Below are positions 1 to 6,473 of a DNA stretch of 11,279 bases, piece by piece. This DNA comes from an uncultured Eubacteriales bacterium (GTDB lineage Bacteria > Bacillota > Clostridia > Oscillospirales > Acutalibacteraceae), in NCBI GenBank assembly GCA_900319655.1, contig ONPH01000073.1:1-11279 (forward strand), read 5' to 3'. Positions within the stretch are counted from its first letter, which is position 1, and the number at the start of each line of letters is the position of its first letter. The notes below the pieces were generated by a model. The model saw only the letters and a program-made list of their open reading frames with translations. It did not search any database and had not been told where the DNA came from. Made by a program: the position numbers and the translations under genes.

Positions 1-1059
1 ACTCCGTTTATGGCTAAGAGCGACCTTTACAAAATCAGCGGTCACTGGGATCACTACAAGGAGGGAATGTTTATTCTCGGCGATCCCGACAATGACGACG
101 ATGTTTACGCGCTCAGACCTATGACATGTCCGTTCCAGTATCAGGCTTACCTCAATCAGCAGCGTTCATACCGCGATTTACCGCTCAGATATAACGAAAC
201 TTCAACACTTTTCCGCAACGAGGCTTCCGGTGAAATGCACGGACTTATCCGCGTTCGCCAATTCACAATTTCAGAGGGACACCTTATGTGTACTCCCGAA
301 CAGCTCGAGGACGAGTTCAAGCAGTGCGTAGAGCTTGCAACCTTTATGCTTAAGACAGTCGGTCTTTACGAGGATGTAAGCTACCGCTTCTCGCAGTGGG
401 ATCCTAACGACCGTGAAAAGTACATCGGCACTCAGGAAGAGTGGGATGAAGTTCAGGGTATGATGGGCAAAATCCTCGACCACCTCGGAATTGATTATAA
501 GGTTGGTATCGGTGAGGCTGCCTTCTACGGTCCTAAGCTCGATATCCAGATTAAGAACGTATTCGGCAAAGAGGATACCCTCATCACAATTCAGATTGAC
601 CCGATGATTGCCGAGAAGTTCGGTATGGAGTACGTTGATAAGGATGGTGTTAAAAAGCATCCGTTCATCATTCACCGCACATCAATCGGCTGTTACGAGA
701 GAACCCTGGCACTTCTTATCGAAAAGTACGCCGGAGCGTTCCCGCTCTGGCTTGCACCTACTCAGGTTAAGCTTCTCGCGGTTGCCGACAGACACCTCGA
801 CTATGTTTACGAGGTTAAAAAGGCGCTCGAAGCAAAGGGTATGCGCGTTGAGGTCGACGGCAGAAACGAGAAAATCGGCTACAAAATCCGTGAAGCCCAG
901 CTTGAAAAAGTACCTTATATGTTCATTGTGGGCGATAAGGACGTTGAGGCAGGCACAGTATCTGTCCGTCACCGCAAAGAGGGCGACCTCGGCGCAATGA
1001 AGCTTGAGGAATTTCTCGCGATAGCCAAAGAGGAAATTGACACAAAGGCAATCAAATAA
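1..1059 (+). CDS. thrS: Threonyl-tRNA synthetase, C-terminal part (5' end outside window)
   Basis: Class II aminoacyl-tRNA synthetase that charges tRNA-Thr with threonine in the cytoplasm. Frame 1 is open from base 1 (it reads TPFM before the first ATG at 10), so the gene starts upstream; the TGS and editing domains are not visible. The fragment holds most of the catalytic core and the whole anticodon-binding domain. Visible are SGHWDHY, motif 2 (TLFRNEASGEMHGLIRVRQF) and a motif 3 region (GCYERTLALLIEKYAGAFP). The three expected zinc/threonine ligands are present: Cys in TCPFQ (codon 127-129), His in SEGH (280-282) and His in IIHRT (673-675). The anticodon domain runs from about nt 750 to the end (RNEKIGYKIREAQLEKVPY, then GTVSVR). 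Oddity: the usual FTQDDAH segment reads FTISEGH, which keeps the His. No convincing terminator follows the stop; the next 130 bases are AT-rich. The identity is certain. Confidence 0.97.
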   Translation, partial: TPFMAKSDLYKISGHWDHYKEGMFILGDPDNDDDVYALRPMTCPFQYQAYLNQQRSYRDLPLRYNETSTLFRNEASGEMHGLIRVRQFTISEGHLMCTPEQLEDEFKQCVELATFMLKTVGLYEDVSYRFSQWDPNDREKYIGTQEEWDEVQGMMGKILDHLGIDYKVGIGEAAFYGPKLDIQIKNVFGKEDTLITIQIDPMIAEKFGMEYVDKDGVKKHPFIIHRTSIGCYERTLALLIEKYAGAFPLWLAPTQVKLLAVADRHLDYVYEVKKALEAKGMRVEVDGRNEKIGYKIREAQLEKVPYMFIVGDKDVEAGTVSVRHRKEGDLGAMKLEEFLAIAKEEIDTKAIK

Positions 1060-1198
1060 GCCCTCTTGTGTATAATAAGCTCTTTGCACACGATACAATA
1101 ATTTTTAAATTTGCAAGATATATTTTTCATATTCTTATATTGCTTTTTATATAAAAATATGATATAATAAAGAAACAATAAAAATATATTGATTTATA

Positions 1199-1226
1199 TT
1201 GACATAGGTGCAAAATGAGCTATAAT
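1199..1226 (+). promoter_or_regulatory. Near-consensus sigma-A promoter
   Basis: A perfect -35 hexamer TTGACA (1199-1204) and a perfect -10 hexamer TATAAT (1221-1226) are separated by 16 bases, one short of optimum. The AT-rich stretch upstream (1100-1198) could serve as an UP-like region. The predicted start lies near 1233, inside the ACAG repeat, and a strong terminator ends about 115 nt later. This is the best-matching promoter in the window, yet it drives no recognisable gene. Confidence 0.8.
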
Positions 1227-1230
1227 CTTC

Positions 1231-1348
<118 letters not shown>

Positions 1349-1370
1349 GTATTTTTTATTTTAGCCTACA

Positions 1371-1403
1371 AATAAAAAGTCAAGCCTCAAATCAAAACTT
1401 GAC
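1371..1403 (-). terminator. Possible minus-strand terminator beyond the IS110 element
   Basis: Read on the minus strand, GTCAAG (1403-1398) pairs with CTTGAC (1384-1379) across a 13-base loop and is followed by TTTTTATTT. The stem is only 6 bp and the loop is large, so strength is uncertain. It is placed to stop transcription leaving the transposase and its 3' noncoding segment. Confidence 0.4.
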
Positions 1404-1424
1404 GAAAAATTTTTGAAGAAATAC

Positions 1425-1435
1425 TGTAGGTAGAA
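1425..1435 (+). repeat. Subterminal inverted repeat of the IS110 element, transposase 3' side
   Basis: TGTAGGTAGAA is the exact reverse complement of 2977-2987. The match is 11 bp with no extension on either side. The position outside the hairpin cluster fits an IS1111-type subterminal repeat. Confidence 0.6.
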
Positions 1436-1639
1436 ATAATTGGTGATAAACACGACAAATAAGCCGTCGTAAAAACGCGGCTTCGGCTGGTAGCACAGTT
1501 GTCCCAATCAGTCAAGGATAAACGGCGATGCCGCGCCTGCGGCGTCCTTGACAGATTGTGCCAACAGTGCTGGTATGCAGATAAAGGCGGCAATGCCGCC
1601 TAAGTCAGTATTTGACTGAGCAGAATCGGTTTCAGTTTT
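1436..1639 (-). ncRNA. Candidate bridge RNA region of the IS110 element
   Basis: This segment between the transposase stop and the subterminal repeat is packed with paired sequence. AAGCCG (1461-1466) pairs with CGGCTT (1478-1483), with an inner CGT/ACG. A long arm at 1493-1518 pairs with 1545-1570 at 22 of 26 positions. The loop of that arm holds two small hairpins, CGGC-GAT-GCCG (1523-1533) and CGCC-TGC-GGCG (1534-1544), making a three-way junction. Then GGCGGC (1586-1591) pairs with GCCGCC (1595-1600), and AGTCA (1603-1607) with TGACT (1613-1617). IS110-family recombinases use an element-encoded bridge RNA whose loops pair with target and donor DNA; in the IS1111 group it lies on the 3' side of the gene. 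The structure is seen; the bridge-RNA role and strand are inferred. The 5' noncoding side is the alternative location. Confidence 0.5.
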
Positions 1640-2875
1640 TCATAGTACGTTGAGATGTTCCACTACTTTAGCATAATAACGTTTCAGAAACTTGTTGGCT
1701 CCGGCAGTCATATAAACGTAGTAAGGTTTTCCTTCGGCTCTCTTTTTATCAAGAAATTGATAGACGGGTTCATCTACGGGAGCGTTTTGTAGGATAACGC
1801 TCATAATGTTGAACAAAGTTCTTCTTAGATAAGGCGAGCCGCGTTTAGATGCCTTGTTGCTTCTGGATGTTTTGTCACCCGAATCTTTTGGGACAGGGTC
1901 AACACCTGCAAACGCGACTAAAGATTGTTTGCGTTCAAATCGCGTCACGTCTCCAATCTCAGCCATGAGCTGCGGACCGGTAGATTCTCCGACTCCATAC
2001 ATGTGCTGCGGACCGGTAGATTCTCCGACTCCATACATGTTCATGACGACTTCGTATTCCGGGAGTTGTGATGCAAGGTTGTTCATTTCAGCACGATAGG
2101 CTTCAACAGAACCGGAAATAGCCGTCAACTGCTTTGCGGCTTGCTGAACAATAGTTTTGGAAACAGAGTCTTTAGGAACAAGAGCGACAACATTTTTAGA
2201 AAGCTCATAAACCTCTTCGGCATTACTGAGTTTGAACAAATATCCGTTGCGCTTACACCACTTGCGATAACGCTCTGTAAAAGCTTTCAAACTGAGTTTT
2301 CTTACACAATCGGCGTGCCAAAAGGTAGTGATGAAATCCACCCACTTTTGAGTTCCATCCTTGCGAACAGGACTTTCAAAGCATTTTCGGATTCCGGGGA
2401 ATACCTGCTCGGTCAGCGCAACCAGATTGTTGTTAGCGGCTGTTTTCTGCTTTGAGGAAAGATGAAACTGGCGGTGGAGAGTTTTTAGATTGTATCTAAC
2501 TGTATCCATAGGAGTATAATCTCTCAAATCCGCCCAGTTGTCAAGGGCATAACGCGCAATCTTTTGTGAATCAGCCTTATCGGTCTTTACTTTGCGTAAA
2601 GAATTGGCACCATATTCCTTGATTAATAAGGGATTAACGGCACAAACAAATAAGCCTTTTTCATGAAGTATTTTAGCTATTGATTCATAATAGCGACCTG
2701 TATGTTCCATGACAACGCGGGTTTCACCATCAATTGCCAGTAATTCGTCTGCCAGTTTGGAAAGTTCTGAAGGTGTATGTTTGACGTTAAACGGCAATTT
2801 TACCACCTCACCAAACGGACGTAAGACTGATACTGTGCTTCTGCCATTGGAAACATCAATTCCTGCTGCGTTCAT
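1640..2875 (-). CDS. IS110-family DEDD transposase with internal 12-residue duplication
   Basis: A site-specific recombinase that moves the element through an RuvC-like DEDD N-terminal domain and a C-terminal Transposase_20 domain. I start it at the ATG at 2875-2873 (411 aa, MNAAGIDVSNG) because AGAGG lies about 9 bases upstream on the minus strand and family members begin just before the first catalytic Asp. The frame stays open for 18 more codons to 2929, which I treat as leader. Candidate DEDD residues are D7 (GIDVSN), E57 (VVMEHTGRYY), D99 and D102 (KTDKAD). The C-terminal domain shows GVGESTGPQ, LMAEIGDVTRF, LVAFAGVDP and SKRGSPYLRRTLF. At about residues 279-302 the segment MYGVGESTGPQ(H/L) occurs twice in tandem, in frame, at the start of the Transposase_20 helix-hairpin-helix-like motif; this may impair the protein. 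No frameshift or early stop is seen. Confidence 0.93.
   Translation of the reverse strand: MNAAGIDVSNGRSTVSVLRPFGEVVKLPFNVKHTPSELSKLADELLAIDGETRVVMEHTGRYYESIAKILHEKGLFVCAVNPLLIKEYGANSLRKVKTDKADSQKIARYALDNWADLRDYTPMDTVRYNLKTLHRQFHLSSKQKTAANNNLVALTEQVFPGIRKCFESPVRKDGTQKWVDFITTFWHADCVRKLSLKAFTERYRKWCKRNGYLFKLSNAEEVYELSKNVVALVPKDSVSKTIVQQAAKQLTAISGSVEAYRAEMNNLASQLPEYEVVMNMYGVGESTGPQHMYGVGESTGPQLMAEIGDVTRFERKQSLVAFAGVDPVPKDSGDKTSRSNKASKRGSPYLRRTLFNIMSVILQNAPVDEPVYQFLDKKRAEGKPYYVYMTAGANKFLKRYYAKVVEHLNVL
1969..2040 (-). repeat. Perfect 36-bp tandem duplication inside the transposase gene
   Basis: Bases 1969-2004 and 2005-2040 are identical over all 36 positions. The period is a multiple of three, so the reading frame is kept and twelve residues are repeated. 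The lack of any difference between the copies suggests a recent event or a misassembly. Confidence 0.95.
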
Positions 2876-3167
2876 TTTCTTAAACCTCTTTTCGGTTGAT
2901 TGTAACGGACTATGCCTTCCTTTACCCATCGCCGATTCTATCTGTTTAATGACACGAACGTCCGGAATACCGATGCTTCTACCTACAACAAACGAACGCT
3001 GCGAACAGGAGGATGGCTGACTGACTAAAAGACGGACGTTTAAGTCCTTGGAGGTATAAGTCAGACCGTTCCTTCCTATTCTAACAGCTTAGGCAACGAG
3101 ATGCCCTATGTTTATGGCTGGCTGCCATATTTTAAGGGGCAAACATATTGTAACAGGAGGTATTTTT
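2876..3167. other. Noncoding stretch between the IS110 transposase and the surface-protein gene
   Basis: No credible gene lies here. The first about 100 bases are the 5' leader of the transposase, including its Shine-Dalgarno (AGAGG on minus) and the right inverted repeat (2977-2987). From about 2988 to 3090 I see only weak pairing, such as GGAC/GTCC around 3034-3047. Nearer the downstream gene are GGCA-ACGAGA-TGCC (3092-3105) and ATGGC-TGGCT-GCCAT (3114-3128), which could form small hairpins in its leader. I could not identify a promoter with two good hexamers for the downstream gene. The exact right end of the IS lies somewhere in this stretch. Confidence 0.5.
2977..2987 (-). repeat. Subterminal inverted repeat of the IS110 element, transposase 5' side
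   Basis: TTCTACCTACA on the plus strand is the exact reverse complement of 1425-1435. It lies about 100 bases upstream of the transposase start. Confidence 0.6.
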
Positions 3168-5036
3168 ATGATTAAAAGAATCAAGCGACCGGTCAGCATA
3201 TTACTTGCAGTTCTCACTGCGGCAAGCCTGCTTGCTGTTACAATTGTAACAGCGGGCGCGACCTGTTTCCCAATCAGCTCTAATGCCGTGGTCAATTATT
3301 CAGCCGATAATACGCGCATAGAATCAATTGACATCGATTTTGCTTACTTTGACGATGGTATTTGGCCGGCGATTGCTGCGGACAGATACTATAATATGAT
3401 TTTTACCACCGATGCAAGATTCTGCACTATGTCCACCGCTTATCACGGAGGCGGATCTTGGGAGCTTATCGCAGGAAATATTGGCAGTACTGCGATATAC
3501 AGTGTTAACGACGAATTGGATAGTTCGTCGATCGATTACGATTTTAGAAATAACGGTGCTGGTGCTGACATTTCCGGCTCTTACACAATTGACGACGCAG
3601 AAATATTCTCTCGTTTTGAAAGAGGAAAAACATATTACGGCTTATTATGCTCAAGACTTCAGAACGGTTCAGCAAAAGGTGTTTGGTACACAGGCACCTA
3701 TGCAACGATGCACATTCATAACTGGTCTTTTTCGTTGGAGGACGACCATACTATTAAAGCGACCTGTATTTGCGACAGCAGCGGTATATGTACCGAAACC
3801 GGCAAAAGCTATACTTTAAAATTGAATGACGCCGCAGCGGAATATACGGGAAGCGCTGTAAAATCTACAACGGATGGTTTGGAAACATTCAAAAAAGCAA
3901 CCTGTTTGAATGTTTCGGAAGATGACATTGTGTATTATCTGGAAGACGGCACAACTCAAACAAATGCCGAAAACAGCGGCGCGGAAGGTAACGGCAAAGC
4001 CCCGGTTAAAGCCGGAACTTACAAAGCAAAGCTTTCCGTTGCAGGTGTAACGGCTACTTCAACTGTTACTATAGCTTCCGAAAAGAAGCTTATTGTAGGT
4101 CAATCGCTTGCGCTTGAAGGCAACATTAAAGTCAACTTTTTTATCGACCCCTCGGCAGCGCACTTGACTCCCGCCGATGTTGCGGCGACTCCCAAAACTC
4201 TCACAGTGGATTTCTCATGGGCTGATTATGTGCCTATCTCCAAAGTTTCGGATTTTAGCACCACAGTGAAGGTGGATTCTTCTAATTACAAAAATGTCGG
4301 CGACCTTATTCCTGTTTCCTGCAAGGTTTGCGCAGCCGAGATGAGCTGTGGGATCAAAATCGACGCTGAATTGAACGGCAAGGCGGAAACCAAAACCTAT
4401 TGCGTGCGCGATTACGGAGTGACGACCCTTGACCGGACCTCTGTTTTCAGCGTTAAATACGCGGGTGAGTACGGCGCGAAAAAATACGCTGACCTCTGTG
4501 ACCTCGTCAAAAAAATGCTTGATTACGGAGCAAAGGCTCAGAAGGTGTTCAATATAAAGACCACTGACCTTGCCAACAACATTTTGGTCGGAGAAAACGC
4601 CTACTCCATGGATGAAAATGTTGACGGTGATACTTTTGACGATGCGATAGAGGCGGCTAATCCCGGTCAGACAGCATCCGATATGAATGCGGTTGCAGAG
4701 AGCATAGGCGCAAAATGGTACACAACAAGCCTTATTTACCTTTCCGACAGCACGCTCAGACACTACTTCACCAAGACTGAAACCGGAGATGCTCTGAACG
4801 CTTCACAGTACGACGGCAACAAGTCCGATTACTATTACTACAAGCAAAAGGACAATATAGCCGCTGCCAAACTTGATGACTTGCAGACATTTGAAATAGG
4901 CGGAGTGACCTTCAAATACTCTGCGCTTGATTACGCAAAGGCAGTTGTTGAAGACGCGAAATCCACCGCAGACAGAAAGGCTTTGGCAAAATCGCTTTAC
5001 TGGTACAACAAGGCGGCAAACGTATTTTTTGATTGA
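3168..5036 (+). CDS. Secreted multi-module surface protein (uncharacterised)
   Basis: A 622-residue exported protein of unknown function. I chose the ATG at 3168 because AGGAGG lies at 3155-3160 with a 7-base spacer and the product then begins with a textbook signal peptide (MIKRIKRP, a hydrophobic stretch to about residue 29). The frame is open upstream to an ATG at 3108 that has no such signals. In order: a unique region (about 35-183); a short HNWSFSLEDDHTIKATC module with Cys at 200, 202 and 208, like the H-W...TATC...C modules of clostridial surface proteins; a bacterial Ig/MBG-like segment (about 216-303, EYTGSAV...APVKAGTYKAKLSVAG); and a C-terminal domain (about 304-622, SLALEGNIKVNFFID, VRDYGV, KMLDYGAKAQKVFNI) of a type I associate with Ruminococcus-like extracellular proteins. 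No LPXTG anchor, dockerin or catalytic motif is apparent. The module assignments come from memory of sequence style and need a profile search. Confidence 0.85.
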   Translation: MIKRIKRPVSILLAVLTAASLLAVTIVTAGATCFPISSNAVVNYSADNTRIESIDIDFAYFDDGIWPAIAADRYYNMIFTTDARFCTMSTAYHGGGSWELIAGNIGSTAIYSVNDELDSSSIDYDFRNNGAGADISGSYTIDDAEIFSRFERGKTYYGLLCSRLQNGSAKGVWYTGTYATMHIHNWSFSLEDDHTIKATCICDSSGICTETGKSYTLKLNDAAAEYTGSAVKSTTDGLETFKKATCLNVSEDDIVYYLEDGTTQTNAENSGAEGNGKAPVKAGTYKAKLSVAGVTATSTVTIASEKKLIVGQSLALEGNIKVNFFIDPSAAHLTPADVAATPKTLTVDFSWADYVPISKVSDFSTTVKVDSSNYKNVGDLIPVSCKVCAAEMSCGIKIDAELNGKAETKTYCVRDYGVTTLDRTSVFSVKYAGEYGAKKYADLCDLVKKMLDYGAKAQKVFNIKTTDLANNILVGENAYSMDENVDGDTFDDAIEAANPGQTASDMNAVAESIGAKWYTTSLIYLSDSTLRHYFTKTETGDALNASQYDGNKSDYYYYKQKDNIAAAKLDDLQTFEIGGVTFKYSALDYAKAVVEDAKSTADRKALAKSLYWYNKAANVFFD

Positions 5037-5059
5037 TTTGTGAAAGGAAAAGTATAAAT

Positions 5060-5200
5060 ATGATCGAAGAAACATATGAGCGTATCAAAATGGAGATTAC
5101 GCAGTTTGATGTCGAAGACATTATCACAACCTCTGGAATGGATTCCGACGGCAACACGCCTCCCGATTTTAATCTTGATCCCTATGAGGATATCCTGTGA
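5060..5200 (+). CDS. Small acidic peptide gene (46 aa) downstream of the surface protein
   Basis: The ATG at 5060 is preceded by GAAAGGA (5042-5048) and starts 23 bases after the surface-protein stop, so the two are probably cotranscribed. The product begins MIEETYERIKMEITQF, contains VEDIITTSGMDSDGN and ends in an Asp/Pro-rich tail (PPDFNLDPYEDIL). It has no signal peptide or membrane segment. The layout (a short charged head, I/V-E-D-I/V-I-T-T-S-G, then a variable acidic tail) resembles small unannotated peptides I associate with gut Clostridia. The function is unknown; a peptide-precursor or signalling role is only a possibility. The good ribosome site and the conserved-looking core argue that it is real. 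Confidence 0.6.
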   Translation: MIEETYERIKMEITQFDVEDIITTSGMDSDGNTPPDFNLDPYEDIL

Positions 5201-5402
5201 TTTAGATTTGTAAAACAAATCATTATATCATATTGAGCGGTCGCAGCTTTTCGGCGATGTATGAGTTTACGGCTAAATAATCGAGCAATCGACCGCCAAA
5301 AACCGAAGGATGCTTTTATAAGATAATAGGATTGCTTTTCTCTGTAAATATTTTTTCTCAAAACATAAAACAACATAAAACAATAAAAATTTAAAAAACC
5401 TC
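5201..5402. other. Intergenic region with two dyads
   Basis: No gene is apparent. GATTTGT-AAA-ACAAATC (5205-5221) is a perfect 7-bp hairpin right after the small peptide stop. It has only a mixed A/T tail, so it is at best a weak terminator. GCGGTCG (5237-5243) is exactly complementary to CGACCGC (5290-5296) across 46 bases and could close a larger folded RNA of about 60 nt. From about 5310 to 5402 the sequence is very AT-rich and leads into the rpmE promoter. Confidence 0.45.
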
Positions 5403-5431
5403 TTGCAATTTGTTAACAGATGTAGTATAAT
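5403..5431 (+). promoter_or_regulatory. rpmE promoter
   Basis: -35 TTGCAA (5403-5408), a 17-base spacer and -10 TATAAT (5426-5431) form a strong sigma-A promoter. The predicted start is near 5438, which leaves a leader of about 30 nt before the rpmE ATG. Confidence 0.8.
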
Positions 5432-5442
5432 CTATCTGTTAA
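5413..5442. promoter_or_regulatory. 9-bp dyad around the rpmE -10 box (possible operator)
   Basis: TTAACAGAT (5413-5421) and ATCTGTTAA (5434-5442) are perfect inverted repeats with 12 bases between them. The -10 box sits inside this gap and the predicted start lies in the right half-site. The geometry suits a dimeric repressor that blocks RNA polymerase. A zinc-responsive regulator would make sense for an L31 gene with four zinc-ligand cysteines, but the half-site is not one I can assign. Confidence 0.45.
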
Positions 5443-5467
5443 TTGTGTAAAGAAGTAGGTGAGAAGA

Positions 5468-5671
5468 ATGAAAGAAAAAATCCATCCTAAGTATGAGCAG
5501 ACCACAATCACTTGTGCTTGCGGTAATGTTATTGAGACAGGTTCAACCAGAAAAGACATCCGTGTTGAAATTTGCTCTAAGTGTCATCCTTTCTACACAG
5601 GAAAGCAGAAGCTTGTTGATACAGGCGGACGTGTTGACAGATTCAAAAGACGTTTCAATATTGAGAAATAA
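5468..5671 (+). CDS. rpmE: 50S ribosomal protein L31, zinc-binding (C+) form
   Basis: A 67-residue ribosomal large-subunit protein at the inter-subunit bridge. The ATG at 5468 has AGGTGA at 5457-5462, and the product starts with the usual MKEKIHPKY; an in-frame GTG at 5459 overlaps the ribosome site and is rejected. Four cysteines, C16 and C18 (TCACGN) and C36 and C39 ([13 protein letters not shown]), are the zinc ligands of the C+ type. The C-terminus ([13 protein letters not shown]) is typical. It is transcribed from its own promoter and followed by a hairpin terminator. In other bacteria zinc-binding L31 acts as a zinc reserve that a zinc-free paralogue can replace; no paralogue is in this window. 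Confidence 0.97.
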   Translation: MKEKIHPKYEQTTITCACGNVIETGSTRKDIRVEICSKCHPFYTGKQKLVDTGGRVDRFKRRFNIEK

Positions 5672-5683
5672 TTACTTTTACAC

Positions 5684-5712
5684 AGGCGGCACGAACGTGT
5701 CGCCTTGTTTTC
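5684..5712 (+). terminator. Intrinsic terminator after rpmE
   Basis: AGGCGGCACG (5684-5693) pairs with CGTGTCGCCT (5696-5705) over ten positions with one G-U wobble, around a tiny loop (effectively GAAC). T-rich sequence (TGTTTTCATTT) follows. The tail runs close to the next gene's ribosome site, so some read-through into that gene is likely. Confidence 0.75.
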
Positions 5713-5728
5713 ATTTATCGGGGTAACT

Positions 5729-6358
5729 ATGAACACAGACTACAAAACAGTCAAAATAGAATCAAGCGATGAATTCACCGAGAAACGCTCGCGGTTTATC
5801 GGCTATGTTAAGCCCGTTAAGACCGAGGCAGAGGCTACGGAATTTATCAATTCTATCCGTTCAAAGCACTGGGACGCGCGTCATAATGTTTACGCTTATT
5901 CGCTCAGAGAGGGCAATATAAAGCGTTACAGCGACGACGGAGAGCCCTCGGGTACGGCAGGAATGCCGGTGCTCGACGTTATCACAAAGAACGAGGTTTA
6001 CGACGTATGCGTTGTGGTAACGCGCTACTTTGGCGGTGTTTTGCTCGGCACGGGCGGATTGGTACGCGCTTATTCCCAAGGCTCAAAAATCGCGCTTGAA
6101 GCAGGTCAGGTAGTATTAATGCAGAACTGCCTTGTCTGTTCGCTTACCTGCTCGTATAACCGGTATGGCAAAATCTCCTCGTTAATACCCGATAACGGCG
6201 GAGTAATCGACGATTCCGTGTTCGAAACCGATGTAAAGCTCAAATTCCACATAAACCCCGACGGTTTGCCTGCCTTAAATAAAAAGCTTGCCGACTTAAC
6301 CTCGGGCGAGGTACAGGCAATTTCTGACAGCGAGCAGTATTTTATGACGGAAATTTAA
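5729..6358 (+). CDS. YigZ/IMPACT-family protein (UPF0029)
   Basis: A 209-residue cytoplasmic protein of the YigZ/YvyE/IMPACT family, whose eukaryotic relatives regulate the GCN2 pathway; the bacterial role is unresolved. I start at the ATG at 5729 (MNTDYKTVKI). The frame is open back to a TTG at 5705, but that lies in the terminator stem. The ribosome site is weak (GGGG at 5720-5723). Family marks are EKRSRFIGYVKPV (18-30), HNVYAYSLREG (52-62), DDGEPSGTAGMPVLDVI (69-85) and the signature RYFGGVLLGTGGLVRAYSQG (99-118). The C-terminal about 75 residues fit the DUF1949-type ferredoxin-like domain, so length and layout are normal. No promoter of its own is evident; expression may come from rpmE read-through. 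Confidence 0.93.
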   Translation: MNTDYKTVKIESSDEFTEKRSRFIGYVKPVKTEAEATEFINSIRSKHWDARHNVYAYSLREGNIKRYSDDGEPSGTAGMPVLDVITKNEVYDVCVVVTRYFGGVLLGTGGLVRAYSQGSKIALEAGQVVLMQNCLVCSLTCSYNRYGKISSLIPDNGGVIDDSVFETDVKLKFHINPDGLPALNKKLADLTSGEVQAISDSEQYFMTEI

Positions 6359-6473
6359 ATAAAATTAAGAATAAAAAAAGTTTTAAATAAATAGAGGAAT
6401 AAAATATTATTTTTCGTAAAAAGATATCGGAGAACAAAAAATGCGTGTAATCGTATTTAAGTTCTCAATAGCG
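6359..6473. other. AT-rich leader upstream of the dnaG repeat array
   Basis: This stretch is mostly A/T, and I could not find a promoter with two good hexamers. GAGAAC (6430-6435) and GTTCTC (6461-6466) are exact inverted complements across 25 bases. An ATG at 6441, with GGAG at 6429-6432, opens a 19-codon frame (MRVIVFKFSI...) that runs into the array and stops at 6498-6500; it could be a leader peptide or chance. Confidence 0.4.

Larger units (their letters stand above)
1425..2987 (-). mobile_element. IS110-family insertion sequence (minimum extent; exact ends not defined)
   Basis: The element is recognised by its DEDD transposase (1640-2875, minus strand) flanked by noncoding DNA. An 11-bp perfect inverted repeat, TGTAGGTAGAA, lies at 1425-1435 on plus and at 2987-2977 on minus. 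IS110 elements lack classical terminal inverted repeats and make no clear target duplication; members of the IS1111 group carry short subterminal inverted repeats like these. The true ends are probably some bases outside the pair. The 3' noncoding side (1436-1639) is about 200 bases and very rich in hairpins; the 5' side (2876-2976) is about 100 bases. The insertion lies between the ACAG RNA unit and the surface-protein gene and does not visibly break a gene. Confidence 0.75.

Noticed and set aside
1387..1593. 68-codon minus-strand frame beyond the transposase
   Set aside because: It overlaps the dense hairpin region, shows no family resemblance and is better explained as structured noncoding DNA of the IS.
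2876..2929. 18-residue N-terminal extension of the transposase
   Set aside because: A Shine-Dalgarno sequence is placed for the ATG at 2875, and IS110 proteins begin close to the first catalytic Asp.
3108..3167. 20-residue extension of the surface protein
   Set aside because: AGGAGG and a proper signal peptide fit the ATG at 3168; the upstream ATG has neither.
4215..4763. Minus-strand 182-codon frame
   Set aside because: It is an antisense shadow of the surface-protein gene, with no ribosome site or recognisable motif.
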